From: Meloidogyne chitwoodi
Taxonomy: Eukaryota; Nematoda; Chromadorea; Rhabditida; Meloidogynidae
Length of the DNA stretch: 64,000 bases
Direction of reading: 5' to 3'
NCBI GenBank assembly: GCA_015183035.1
Contig: JACZZP010000003.1
Coordinates: forward strand, 1,550,001-1,614,000
Numbering within the stretch: the stretch's first letter is position 1; each line of letters begins with the position of its first letter. Under the pieces are notes generated by a model. The model worked only from the letters and a program-made list of their open reading frames with translations, was not told where the DNA came from and ran no database searches. Positions 15,315 through 28,534 of this stretch are shown in pieces. The translations under genes and the position numbers were made by a program.

Positions 15315-15843
15315 TTAATTTAATTGTGCAATAATTAAACGAATAAAAACAACAAAAAGAAAAACAATTAAAATTCTAGCTAAAATAGATAAAAATAAAT
15401 CTCTAATTTTATCAGCTCTATGCAATGATGAGATATTATTATTATTATTATTTTGTTGTTGATTATAAGGAAATATTAAATTATTATTTATTCCATTATC
15501 TTAAAATAAATAAATAAAATTAATTTTATAAATTTTACTATAATTTCTTTGATTTTGTTGATTATTTAAATGAGAATTAAATAAAGAAGAATGTTGTTGT
15601 TGTTGATTTTGAATATTATTTGTTCTACTAATATTTGTAGTAGTAGAATAATTTGGTGGAGGAGTTACTAAAATTAATATATTTATTTAATTTAATTAAT
15701 TTACATTGTAAAATATCTGATGGAATTATAATTGACCAAATTTGTTGATTATTATTATTATTATTATTATTTATTGTTGTTGTTGTTTGATTTAAAGATG
15801 AAGATATAGCTTCTGAATAACTTGGTGGTGGACCAAGAAACAT
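15315..15843 (-). CDS. Small tail-anchored protein with PPxY motifs
   Basis: Three minus-strand exons; introns lie at about 15670-15710 and 15500-15540, both GT-AG with frame kept. The N-terminus starts MFLGPPPSYSEA and a second PPPNYS follows at the first junction. Both are PPxY-type sites that can bind WW domains of Nedd4-like ubiquitin ligases. An Asn/Gln-rich stretch and one hydrophobic helix (FLSILARILIVFLFVVFIRL) at the very C-terminus suggest a cytosolic protein anchored by its tail. It is convergent with the 14.3 kb gene, 117 bp between stops. No named family recognised. Confidence 0.55.
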
Positions 15844-16992
15844 TTTTTAAATAAATATTATCTTAATAATTTAATAAATTCTTATTTTAAATTATTTAAA
15901 ATGTTAAAAATATTTAAATTTAAAAATATAACAAATAAATAATAAATTTTAAAATGAGATCAAAATTAATAAAATTAAATAAATATTAAAAAAATGAAGT
16001 TAGATTCTGATAAATTAAAATCAGAAAAATAATTACCCCAAAAAACAATGTTTTTGGTGTTTTTTTATATTTAATTTTAAATATTTAATTTATAAATTAA
16101 AAAATAAATAATTAATTAAAATAAATATATTGATCTTATTATTTTTTAAGGTTTTTATTTACCAAAAATGGAAGAAATAAAAACGGAAAATAATTTTAAA
16201 AGAAAATATATAGTAAAGAAAAATTAAGTTGAGGCAAAAATTGATTTTATCAAAAATATTAATTTTATTATAATTATAAAAAATTGTTAAAATATTTTAA
16301 ATAAAAGAAAAGAAAAAATAAATAAATAAATAATTGCTTAAGGTAAAATTTTATTAGGGAAAAGTTAAAATTTTAAGAAAAAAAATAAGTTTAAATTAAA
16401 ATAAAAAAATTAGGCAAACAAGGTGACGAAAAAATAAAAATGTTTGATAGAAAACTAATAAAAAGAATATATATTAACTAACTGATTTGTGTAAAAAAAA
16501 GAATTACGAGAATATATTTATTTATTTATAAAAAAGACGAACGATTGTAGACAAAAAAAAAGAAAGGTAAAAATAATAATTATTTAGTACATTTAATTTA
16601 ATATTTTAAATTAAGTAATTTATTAATTTAATTTGTAAAATAAGTAAATAAATATAATTTAAAATTAATTTTTATAAATATATTTAATTAATTAATTTAA
16701 TTATTTTTATTAATATTTGAGTCAGATAATTTATTTATTTCTTTTTATTTATTTATTTATTTAATACATATTTACATAGTAGTTCGTTTTTTTCTCAATG
16801 AGTCAAAAAATTAGAAGCAAAAATAAAAATTAAAAGAAAAATTAAAATGAATAATAAAAACAATTTAAATGTTATAAATATAATTAAAATATATATTTTA
16901 GAGAATAATAATGTTTAATCATTTATTTATATTTAATTCTAATTTATTTATTTATAAAAAAATATTATTTTATATTTTTATTTAAATATTAT
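15844..16992. other. Divergent intergenic region
   Basis: AT-rich spacer between two divergently transcribed small membrane protein genes. No exon, inverted repeat or named motif seen. Confidence 0.45.
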
Positions 16993-17889
16993 ATGTATTC
17001 TAATGAAGAAGAAGAAGAAGAATTTGAAGAAGAAGATGAAAATGAAAATTATCATTTTCGGTATCGTTTTTGGCGAATGAAAAGAAAACAAATAGAAAAA
17101 CAACAAAATTTAAATAATAATAATTTAAATAATAATAATATTCCTTTTTCTTCTTCTCTTTCTCCTCTTAATATATTACCTACAATTTCTGCAACAATTA
17201 ATTTAAATTCAAGTATTTTTTAATAATTTATTTTTTTAATTTTAAAATTAGTTCCTCAACTTTATCCTCAATTTTTGCCTCAAAATATTCAATATTCTCA
17301 ATTTATTCCACAAAATAATCAAACAGATAATATTAATAATCAAAATGTTCAAATGGAATTAAATAATAATGAATTAATTAATAGTATTTAATTAATTAAT
17401 TAATTAAATTTATTAAAAATTAGATTCAATAATTAAATCACCATTATATCAAAATCAATTATATTCAAACAATCCTTGTTGGTCATCACAAAATTCTAAT
17501 GTTAATTTAAAATAAAATTTATAATTTCTTTAAAAAAAATAAAAATAAATTTAGCCAACAAACTATCCTCCCTTCAATAATAAAAGAATTTTGAATGAAA
17601 ATAAATGGAAAAAAAGAATACCAAAAATAAATAGAGAAATTAAAAAACAACAATTAAATCAACAACCTGAAGAAATTAGTTTATTTATTTTTTTTAAATA
17701 AATAAATAATTTAATTTTATAGTAAAATTACCTCAAAATAATAATCAAAAACAATTTTCTTCTCAATTAAATTCTCAGGAATATTATCAAAAGAAAAAAC
17801 ATTTTAAAACAATTTTACTTTTAGGTATAACAATTATTTGTATGTTATTAACTGGATTTTGTGTTATTATTACATTATTGAAAATATAA
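16993..17889 (+). CDS. Acidic, Asn-rich single-pass (tail-anchored) orphan protein
   Basis: Five exons (16993-17212, 17252-17383, 17424-17500, 17555-17678, 17723-17889) join in frame to about 239 aa. The N-terminus is Glu-rich (EEEEEEFEEEDENE), then a basic patch, a Pro/Gln/Asn-rich middle and a Lys-rich stretch just before one C-terminal helix (TILLLGITIICMLLTGFCVI). The topology resembles the proteins at 15.3 and 44.3 kb, but sequences do not align by eye. Function unknown. Confidence 0.5.
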
Positions 17890-18257
17890 AATTAAATCTA
17901 ATATTTTAAAATATTTCATAGGATTTTTTGATAAATTGACAAAATTATATTATTTATGTTTTTATTTATTTCCAATAAATATCAAATGATTTATTTTATT
18001 TGAGTGATCGAAAAAAGCTTTTGTTTTTATATATGTAGGTAATTGTGTATGTAATTATATATTACATATAGAGCCCAGATTTGAGATTTAATCTATATTC
18101 GATATAACAAAAATATTAGTCTTATATCTCAAAAAATATATATATATTTGTTATCAATCAGTGCTCTAATGTATTATAAAGGTATTTCCAATTTTGAATT
18201 AAGTGAATTAAGGCAGCAAGTTGAGATTTTAAAAAATATTTTTTATATTTATGTATA

Positions 18258-18865
18258 TTAGATTGGAGCCATAAAGTTATTTTCATCATCCATCCCTTCG
18301 AAGATGTTGAAATTGTCAAAGACATTCACCTCAGCAGAATGAGGCCAATCGTCTTCAAGAGACTCAACCGACTGTTTCTCCAACATACGAATGAATGTGT
18401 CCTCATATAAATCTTTAAATTAAAACAATAAAAATTAGAAAAAACAATAAAGATTATAATACAATCAGTGGGGATAACTGGAATTTTATCATGTTTTTAA
18501 ATTAATTAAAATGACCAAAAATGAAAACTAAATTATTTTTATATTTAAAAAATTTAAGAAAATATACCAGGTTTTCCCATTCCAGTATAAGTAAATCGCA
18601 TATCTGGATCCGGATTCAAAGTCTTTACTTCCTTGTTTTGTTTTGATTTGTTATTATTCTCCTTGGTGATGACTTTACTATTTTTTAATTTCTCTTGGTC
18701 CTTCTCTGGTTTTTTATTTTGAAAAGCTAAGTTGTTCTCCTCACAATCATTGACATCAAAGTCAATATGCTTTACTGACTTTTGAGATTGTTTGACAATG
18801 CTGACATTCTTCGGTGTAGATGTTGGAGTGTTATTTGCAACATTAATATTTCGTTGACTAAGCAT
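18258..18865 (-). CDS. Hypothetical Lys/Asn-rich nuclear-type protein
   Basis: Two exons (18865-18568 and 18412-18258) join in frame to about 150 aa. The first half is polar and Lys-rich; the second exon holds a denser acidic block (LYEDTFIRMLEKQSVESL, then EDDWPHSAE). No signal peptide or membrane span. It looks like a short regulatory protein with conserved C-terminal helices, but I do not recognise a family. It lies 3' of, and co-oriented with, the Sec12 gene, about 200 bp away. Confidence 0.5.
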
Positions 18866-19064
18866 TTTCTAATTGTATATTGTTATTTTGAATCTAAAGA
18901 ATATTAAATTGAAATTGAGAAAAATAATAATAAAATTATGAATTTAATAACAATGATAAAAAAATTTATTAAACAATAAAACTTTATCAGCTAAAAAATT
19001 GTTAAAATAAAAACACAAAAATACACAAATATTAGATAATTAATTAAGTCTTTTAAAACAAATT

Positions 19065-21493
19065 CTAATATATAAATATCATCCAAAACAAAAAATAAAA
19101 AAATGCAGCAAACAGTGAAAGACGAAGCAACGAACCAGTAAATGTGCCAGGAATAGTAAAAGGTAATTGATGAACCTAAAAAAATAAAGAAAAACATTTT
19201 TTTAATTTTTAAAATATACAATAATTCTTTTATCTACACTAATTGAAATAATTGAAGCTCTTGAATTTGCACAAATTCCAGGCAAAAAGCAATGTCCTTT
19301 TCTATCATCTCCACCCCCAATACGTCCAAGGTCTTTAGCATCATAAGTTTTATGTGAAAAGAAAGCAAGAGAAGTCACAAAAGAAGAATGAACAGAACGC
19401 AAAAACATTAATTGTGAAAGTGATTGTGTATCAAAAATACCAATACTTCCACTCATTGTGCCAATACCAATAAATTTATTACATTCACTTAATTCAACAC
19501 AGGATATTGCCTAAATATTTTTAAATTAAATCATTTATTATTAAATTAAATATACTTCATTGCAAGCCTTTTTCCATTTAATTATTTTACAATTATTATT
19601 TTCTTTATTATAACACCATAAAGCAAAACATGATATTTCTTTTGAACTTCTAATTCGTTGATTATGTATAGTAACAAAAATAACATGTTTTCCAGTTTTA
19701 TCGAGTGAAGTAAAACGGAGGGAACGAACCTTAAAAATTACAAAAATAGGTTAAAATATTAAAAAAATTTACTTTGAATTTCTTAGTATTTATTTCTTCT
19801 GAACCATTATCTGTTGGAAGAGTTAACAAACGAAATTCTTCATCATCATTTTTTTCCAAACTCCATAAAACAGTTGATTGTGCCAAAACTGTTGCCAAAA
19901 TTTTTCCACAATCAGAAACATCAATTTCTTCAATTGGTGTTTTTCCAGTTTTTATTTCTATTTCAGGTAAAAAATTATTTAAAATTGAAGGAATATCTGT
20001 TGAAGCACATTTGTTGTTTTTATGACTAAAATTTTCAATAAAATCCAAAGTTATAGACCAACAACGAGCATATCCGTCTGTTCCAGCTGTAATCATTTTT
20101 ATTTGTTGAGGTTGAGTTTTTGAACGGAAAAGGCGAACACATTTCTATTAAAATATTATATTATAGTACAAAATAAAGATAAAATAATTAATTAAAATTA
20201 TTTTTGGATTAATAAAGTCAAATTAAAAGAACTCAACAAAGCAGATAATTCAGTAAAAATGAATGTTGAAGTTGTGTATAATAATTTTCAAAAAAACCTG
20301 ATATGAATCATCACCATTCCGTTTGTCGGTTTCAATACGAAACAAGCTTTGAAAATTGAGTGAAAGACAACCTGTATTTGTCTTTTGCTCCAAGCAAAAA
20401 TTGGTCGTTTCATATAAAGTACAAAACTAGAAATTAAATAAATCAGAAAAAAATTTTCTAAAATTAAAAACCTTATCCTGACCGACAGCCAAAAGATAAC
20501 AGCCTTTTTCTGGTTGATTATTTAAAACGATGCCATCTAAATTCATATTGGCAAAATCAGAAGTATTTATGCTATAATTTAAACGAGCAATAAGTTTTTG
20601 TGGTTGAGCAAGGGTAGTTGAAGATTTAAAATTAAAATCACTTCCATATGTAAGAAGATAAAGCTAATAAACATAAAAATATATTTATAACAATATTAGG
20701 TACTTTTTTGGTTTGGGGGGCATTCTGCGGACATTTTTTGCGGACAATTATTATTATATATTTTATTAGTTGATTTTTGCCTAAGGCAATAAAGGGTGTA
20801 AATTGATTAACAAAATTGCATAATGTTTTTTACCTTGTCATTTTAACATTATAAAGTAATTATTCGATAAAATGATTCAAAATCTTAAAAATTTTACTTT
20901 ATTACAATTGTACAACAAAATCAGCTTCCAGAAGAAGATTTTTATCACTGGTTAGTAGATCTTAAGCTTCTTCATCAACATAGAACCTGTGATTGTGGAA
21001 GAGAAATGAGTCAGGAAAAGCGGAAGGATAAATGCTCAACATGGCCACTCTGGCAGAAGCTGAAAAGACGCCATAAAGCAGAATTTGGAACAGCAGAAAC
21101 AACACTTGAGAGCTATATTCATGAATTTGTATGGAGACAACGTTTTAAAGGACCAGATTGTTTTTTTCATTTAATTTCACAAATTGTCAATCATGATTCT
21201 TATTTGTGTGATAAAGTCAATCTATGCCTTAAGGAAACATTCAAACTAACATATACTAATAAAATATATAATAATAATTGTCCGCAAAAAATGTCCGCAG
21301 AATGCCCCCCAAACCAAAAAAGTACCCAATATTAATACAAATTATAAATGACTTCAAGTTTATTAAGCACTCCAGTTTTTGCACTTCCACCACCTCCTCC
21401 AATGATAACATGGCGACTACCAATTGCTTTGATACAATAAGCAGGGATTGCACAATCCGCCGCGATTTCAGAAAATTTATGACAAAGTGACAT
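19065..21493 (-). CDS. PREB: PREB/Sec12, guanine-nucleotide exchange factor for Sar1
   Basis: Seven exons (21493-21353, 20663-20472, 20426-20298, 20144-19773, 19729-19556, 19510-19220, 19175-19065) give 469 aa. Near the N-terminus VIIGGGGGSAKTGVLN matches the hallmark GGGGxAKTG of PREB/Sec12 blade 1. WD-type blades follow (MITAGTDGYARCW, SCVELSECNKFIGIG, MSGSIGIFDT, IISISVDKRII), and a single C-terminal membrane span follows the propeller, as expected for this ER protein. It would load Sar1 with GTP to start COPII vesicle budding. Intron 1 is swollen to 689 bp by a transposon at 20699-21326. Confidence 0.85.
20699..21326 (+). mobile_element. Merlin/IS1595-like DNA transposon, internally deleted
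   Basis: A 628-bp element with inverted ends of about 70 bp starting GGTACTTTTTTGGTTTGGGG and containing two CTGCGGAC-type words. It is flanked by perfect 8-bp copies of CAATATTA (20691-20698 and 21327-21334). The plus-strand interior encodes EEDFYHWLVDLKLLHQHRTC plus a CxCG zinc-ribbon start, then directly TLESYIHEFVWRQRF, which resembles the two ends of Merlin/ISXO2-type transposases with the catalytic centre missing. It sits in intron 1 of Sec12, opposite in strand, and looks non-autonomous. Confidence 0.75.
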
Positions 21494-21910
21494 CCCTAAA
21501 ACAAAATTTTTAAAATAACCTTAAAAAATATAAGTATAAAATCAGATTAAAGAGGAAATTTGAGGAAACTCTAACCGACCGTTAAAAGAAAAATTCATTC
21601 ATCATTCTCTCTCGTTATTTATCTTTAACACTTTACAGTTTTGAAGCAAATCAGTTTCTACTTTTAGGTTTTGGACAAAATGCCACTAAATGTGTGTGGA
21701 CAAAAGGTTGTATATATGAGGTTTCTCAATCATTTTTGTTTTATCTAATATCATTAAACTTATTTATTTAAAAAGTGTAAAAAACAATAAAAACAATAAT
21801 GCTAATATGGCCAAAAATATAGAGTAATACTACAACCTTAAAGAGCATCACTTATTGCTCATGATCAAAAAATGTTTTATTTATTTTAAAATATATACAA
21901 TTTTATTCTT
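21494..21910. other. Intergenic (5' flank of Sec12, 3' flank of CHK gene)
   Basis: 417 bp without coding potential. It holds the presumptive Sec12 promoter near 21500-21600 but no recognisable motif. Confidence 0.4.
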
Positions 21911-23402
21911 TTAAAAAAATTCTTCATCTTTACAACAATCATCAAATAAACATTTCATTCTTTTTGCAAGTTTTTGTCTTTTTATTTGATCCTTTTCTTG
22001 TCCCAAAATATTTGAAATTAAAAATAATTGAAAACAACATTCATATTCACTATGATAATTAGCTATTTTTTTAATTAATTCAAAAGATTTATATTTTGTT
22101 GTAAAATCTTTTCCTAATTTATTAATTATATTATTAAATGATTTTTCATAAATTTTTAGCCATTTAATTGAATTTTTTCGACGTAATTCAGCATCAACAC
22201 AAACAAATATAAGACGAATAATATCATTTATACCTGTACCTATATGAACAACTTGCCTTTTAAAAATAAATAAATTAATACTTTCTTTAAAATATAAATA
22301 TATTACCAATCAAATAAAGAATCAAATTCTATATTTCCTTCAATTTTTTGTTTAAAAAAGAAATTATTTGTCCTAAAAAATAATTCTTTTTATTTTTTTA
22401 AATTATATGTAAATATAACCAAGTATCTCCATGTACAATAACTGGATCTAATGAAAATAATTTATGTTGATCAATTTGATAAATACCAGAACGTTCAAAT
22501 AAATTTAATAATTCTTTTTCTTTTCCTTTAAATAATTCTTTTGTATCTGACATTGAAAATATACGTTCATTAATTTTTAAACTTTTATCATCTATATCTA
22601 AATCTGGATGATTTTTAAAAGAATTAATTAATTTTGATGGAAGACATAAACTAAGGGCATGAAAATGTCCAATTGAAGAAATAGCTGATTCAACCTTTTT
22701 TTAATTAATTAATTTGTTTTTAAAAAATACTTGTTCATTATTAAGTCCATCAGCTAATTCTACTTGAAATATTTTATTTTCATTATTAAAATATAAATCT
22801 TCCATAAGTAAAAAATTTTCAGATTTTTCTGAATGTTTTGAAGCATAAACTTTTGGAATTCGAAAATTTAAAGGAATTGGTGATTTTTGTAAAAGTGGAG
22901 AAATCTTTTTTAAAAATAAAAATAAATAAATAATTTTTAAAATAATTTAAATAATTACTTCATTATAAAATCTACATTCTGATTTGTGAACATGATCTAT
23001 CCATTCAATTAATTCTTCACGCTAAAAACAAAATAATTAATTAATTTTTAAATATTTTATTTTTTAAATTTTACTCCTTTACTGTCATATTTTATTTCAT
23101 TATCTAATTTTTCAATTGTAGGTACCTTTTTAAAAAATAAATAATAATTATTTATTTATTTTTACCTTAAATATACAATTAAATTCTTTAATTTCATTAT
23201 TATTAAATTCAATATTAATTTTATATAATTTTGAAATAAAACCACCAATTCCGAGTGATTTAATATTAATATTTTTAATTTTATTTTTTAATTCTAAATT
23301 TAATATATTTTGATTTGATTTAATTAAATTATCCAAAATAAAATTAATTGTAAAATTTGGATTTGAATTATCTATTATTTGTTGTTGTTGAAGAAAATTC
23401 AT
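21911..23402 (-). CDS. CHK-kinase-like (ecdysteroid-kinase-like/DUF1679) protein, copy A
   Basis: Seven exons (23402-23166, 23125-23075, 23021-22959, 22904-22731, 22694-22420, 22372-22307, 22256-21911) give 403 aa. The kinase-like core is visible: FLLMEDLYF hinge, catalytic loop VHGDTWTNNF (HGDxxxxN) and the metal-binding DWQ in FDWQVVHIGTG, followed by NDIIRLI. The family phosphorylates small molecules; in nematodes its members are numerous and mostly uncharacterised. The N-terminus has the usual GIGGFISKLY nucleotide-loop-like segment. It lies in tandem with copy B, same strand. Confidence 0.8.
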
Positions 23403-23767
23403 TTCTTTTTTTTTTTAATAAATAAAATGTTTAAAAATTTTGTTTTTAACTTTCTTTTATTTTTTACTATTGCAAAAATCAATTATATAATTTATTTATA
23501 GTAGAGCAAGTATTTTAGTTAAATTAAAAATTAATTAATTTTAAAAATAAAATAATATTATATTAAATTGTGTGAAATATTTATAAACTTTTTTTTTAAA
23601 TATTTTATTTATAAATTATAAAAATATTATTTTTCTTATCTTTTTACATATAAATTATTATGTATTCCCCTATTTTTATCATAAAATTAATAAAAAATGA
23701 AATAAAATTATTTATGTACTTTATCTATAAAATTTAAATAATTAAATAAAACTTTTATTTAATTATT

Positions 23768-25344
23768 TTAAATTAATTTTTTATATTCTTTTCTGTATTC
23801 TTCAAAAAGTGTTTCAATACGTTCTTGTAAATCTCTTTGATATTTAAATGTTTTAGCTCCTGGAAATATTGTTGTTATTATTAAAAATGAAATTGTTAAT
23901 TCAAAATGACACTGAAAAATAAAAAATAAATAATTAATTTTAATTTTATTTTTACCTGTTCAGAATAAAGTAATTTTCTTAATTCTTTTGAATAATTAAA
24001 TAAAATACCTAATTTTTTACTTTCAATTTGTAAAGTATCAAAATAAAGATTCTTTTTAAAAATAAATATTATTAATTAAATAATTATTAAATAAATTACC
24101 AGCCATTCCCATAATTTTTCTTTTCTTAATTTAGCATTAACACCAGTAAAAATTAATCGAAGAATATCATTTAAACCTGTATCTAATTAATTAATTTATA
24201 TTTTAATTAAATTAATTAAAAAATAAAACTTGGATGAGGTGTTTGCCAATCTAAAATAGCACAAAGTTTTTCATTTTTTGAAAAAAATAAATTATTAGCC
24301 CAAAAATCACCATGACAAAGAATTGGAGGAATATCTATATTTTAATTTAAATTAATTAATTAAAATAAAATAACTATATTTAATATGTAAATTAGTTAAA
24401 AGTTTGTTATGTTTTTTTAAAAAAGCAAAAAGTATTTTTTGATGACAAATAAAATAAGAAGATCCAATATTTAATATTCTATTAAAAATATCTTCTTCTA
24501 ATCCTTTAAGGTCTCCATAATATTTTAAATTAAAACATTCCATTATTTTAGGAGATAAATTAATTGAAGAAGAATGAAGTTTAGCTAATTTTAAAATTGA
24601 TGATTTTATCTTAAAAAGAAATAATTTATTTAAATTAATTTAAATTAACTTGTTCATTATTTAATCCTTCATAAATATTTGGTGATATTCCTTTCATATC
24701 TTCAATTAAAATAAATCCTTTTTCAATTTCTATTTTATTTGGACTTCTTTGAATTGTATAAAGTTTTGGTAAAATTTTAGAAATTTCTTTATTTTTTAAA
24801 AAATGAGGAAGAACCTTTTTTTAAGAAAAATAAAAATAAATATATTTAAATAATAATACTAATTCATAAAAATCAGCCTCTGCTTGGCAAAATTCAAATA
24901 TTATATTTAATACCTAAAATATATTTTATTTTTAAATAATTTAATTAATAAATTATTATTTAATTTTAATTAAAATAAAAAAACTTTATCAAAAGAATTA
25001 TTATTATTTTCATTAATTAATTCTTTAATTTCTCCAGGTCTAAATTTTTCCAATTTTTGTGTTGTTGTAACTTTTAAAATTAAATTAAATTCATTATCTT
25101 CATTTTCAAATAAAATACAAATACGAAAAGTATTTGACATTAATCCTTGTCCATCAATGGGTAAAGCTTTAATTAATTTTATTTTTTTATTTTTTAATAA
25201 CAATTTTAATCCATTTAAATTATTATTAATTGAAGAATTAAATGAATTAATTAATTTTTGAAAAGAATGTTCTGTTCCAGGAATTAAATTATTTAAATCA
25301 GAAGTTATTAATGATAAAAGATTTTCAGATTTTGGAAATGACAT
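23768..25344 (-). CDS. CHK-kinase-like (ecdysteroid-kinase-like/DUF1679) protein, copy B
   Basis: Eight exons (25344-24985, 24913-24860, 24814-24650, 24609-24375, 24334-24230, 24182-24100, 24051-23956, 23911-23768) give 413 aa. Core motifs: FILIEDMKGI, catalytic loop CHGDFWANNLFF, metal site ILDWQTPHP, then TGLNDILRLIF. Several intron positions match copy A (after NNEQ; after the DWQ region), so the two arose by tandem duplication. They have diverged heavily outside the motifs. Substrate unknown. Confidence 0.8.
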
Positions 25345-25742
25345 TTATTTATTTTTTTAATAATTTAAATATTTAGTTTAAAAAATTACTTTTTTAATTT
25401 TAATTTTTTAGATCTTTTTTTTTCTTGTTTTATCAATTAATTTAATTTATTAAATAATATGTCTAATAAAAAAAGATAAGAGAAAGGAAAAAGTAATAAT
25501 TTTATTATAAAAAAGGAGGATTACCTATATTTTATTAAATAATAATATATTTAAATATATATATTTATAACAGAAATTAGATAATATTTTATGAAAAAGA
25601 ACAGAAATTAGTCAAAAAAGTTTATAAATTTAATTAATTTTTTAAATAATTTAATTCTCCCAAAAATAAAAAATACCACTTTTCATTTTGGATAAAAAAT
25701 AAATAATTAAATATAATTATTTATTTATTTTTTTTTTTTAAA
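25345..25742. other. Divergent intergenic region
   Basis: 398 bp AT-rich spacer between the CHK gene B start and the PHYHD1 start; presumably both promoters, no motif recognised. Confidence 0.4.
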
Positions 25743-27019
<1,277 letters not shown>

Positions 27020-27062
27020 TTTTTATTAATAAAAAAAGAACAAATTTTTCTAATATTTAATT

Positions 27063-27496
27063 TCAACAAGAACAAACATCTCCACAATCAGCACCAGAAC
27101 AATCAGCATTAGAACAATCAGCACCAGAACTATCACAGCAATTTGGATTAGAAATTACTGAACAACAACAGCAAATATGACCAAAACATTCCATACATTC
27201 TGCTGCCATATTATTATCACAACAATGACCTAAAAAATCCTTTTAATATTAAATATTTAGTATTCTCGTTTTTTAGAAAAATTTATAAAATTAATGATAG
27301 TGAAATAAAAAAAAATTGTAAAGAAAAAATATTAAAAAAAATTACCACAATCAGCACAATCACTAGAATTGAAATCAGAATATTGACAACAATAACAACA
27401 AGAATTTTGATCATTTTTATCCTTTTTATTATTTTTATTAATTTGTTCCCCATGTCCAGTAAGTCCAGGTTGTTCTGTTATACATTGTTCTGACAT
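27063..27496 (-). CDS. Small Cys-rich protein, I-mfa (MDFI/MDFIC)-like
   Basis: Two exons (27496-27346, 27229-27063) give 105 aa. The N-terminal 35 residues are polar; the rest is about a quarter Cys (SCCYCCQYSD, DCADCGHCC, AAECMECFGHICCCC, then three SGADC/SNADC repeats). The spacing of CCxxCC followed by CC...ECMECxG resembles the C-terminal I-mfa domain of MDFI/MDFIC, where Cys are lipidated or bind partners such as transcription factors or PIEZO channels. The match is by pattern only. Its stop lies 43 bp from that of PHYHD1 (convergent). Confidence 0.5.
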
Positions 27497-27795
27497 TTTT
27501 TAATTATTTTTTTGCTGAAAAGAATTTAATAAATTTTTTTTACTGTTTGTTTTAAAAGAGCTTTAAAAAATTAAAGAAAAATGAAAAAAGCTCTAATTTT
27601 TAGTAGCGCCCATAATTCCAAATTACTTAAAGAAACTCATGTCAGATAAAAAATGAACTTAAATAATTTTTATATGGTTTTTTTCTTTTAAAATAACAAA
27701 ATAATTCAAATACATCACCTACACACCATGACTCATAAAAAATTAAGAAATTTGACAAATATTTAAATAAATCAATTTAAAATTAACATTTTAAA

Positions 27796-28534
27796 TGGTA
27801 CAGCCCGAAAAGGCGCGACTGAAAAGGCGCCGGCCGAAAAGGCGCGACTGCCTATACTTACGTAAACTTAATTAATTCTACCAACAAAAACATTAATAAT
27901 ATGTATTTAAATAAAAAATTTTATTCAATAGGGTGGTTGTCAGTCACTTTGTTGAAACTAAACACTTGTTGTAATTAAAAAATTTTTAAAACTCACAAAT
28001 CAGTGTGGTAGTCAGTAGAGACCGGAAAAATCACATTGCAGAATTCTGTTACAGGATTAGGTTTTGAAAATTTTTACAGGACAGGACTCAACAGGACTAG
28101 TCCCTGTAAATCCTGCCAATCCTGTAAATCATAAAAATAACAGGATTTTAGCACAGGATCCTATAAAATCTTGATCAGGATCTCGTCCTGTCCTGTTCGT
28201 ACACTAGGAGTCAGTCACTTTTTAAAACTAAACAAGGATTTATATAAATGTTGTAAAAATATAAAATGAATTACAAAGATAAAAAAATTTTAAAATATTT
28301 ACATTTAGTAGTTTCTATAATGGACTGAGAAAAAAATTAAAAAAATTTAAAACTAGGCGGTCGCGCCGTTTCGGCCGGCGCCTTTTCGACCGGCGCCTTT
28401 TCGACCGGCGCCTTTTCGACCGGCGCCTTTTCGACCGGCGCCTTTTCGGCCTCGCGCCTTTTCGACCGGCGCCTTTTCGGCCTCGCGTCTTTTCGGCCGG
28501 CGCCTTTTCAGTCGAGCCTTTTCGGGCGTGTCAT
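27796..28534. mobile_element. Inverted-repeat element with GGCGCCTTTTCG word array
   Basis: The left end reads GGTACAGCCCGAAAAGGC and the right end, reversed, GACACGCCCGAAAAGGC; inverted homology runs for about 45 bp. The right arm (28363-28520) is an array of about nine copies of a 14-16 bp word (CCGGCGCCTTTTCGA). CATTTTAAA flanks both sides (27787-27795, 28535-28543), a 9-bp candidate target duplication. No coding capacity. The interior (28020-28205) carries another dispersed repeat, so elements are nested. Confidence 0.65.
28022..28205. repeat. Dispersed repeat rich in CAGGA/TCCTG words
   Basis: About 95 bp at 28022-28115 match, inverted, 40945-41040 (roughly 85-90% identity by eye, including AGGACTCAACAGGACTAGTCC). 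A weaker trace lies at about 700-760. It contains many CAGGA and TCCTG words in both orientations. No coding capacity; likely a MITE family. Confidence 0.6.

Noticed and set aside
18258..18865. Securin (IFY-1-like) identity for the small Lys-rich protein
   Set aside because: Only overall size and acidity agree; no destruction box or conserved block could be pointed out.
28363..28530. Regularly repeated GGCGCC words resembling a CRISPR array
   Set aside because: There are no unique spacers; units are contiguous and lie inside a transposon-like inverted repeat in a eukaryotic genome.
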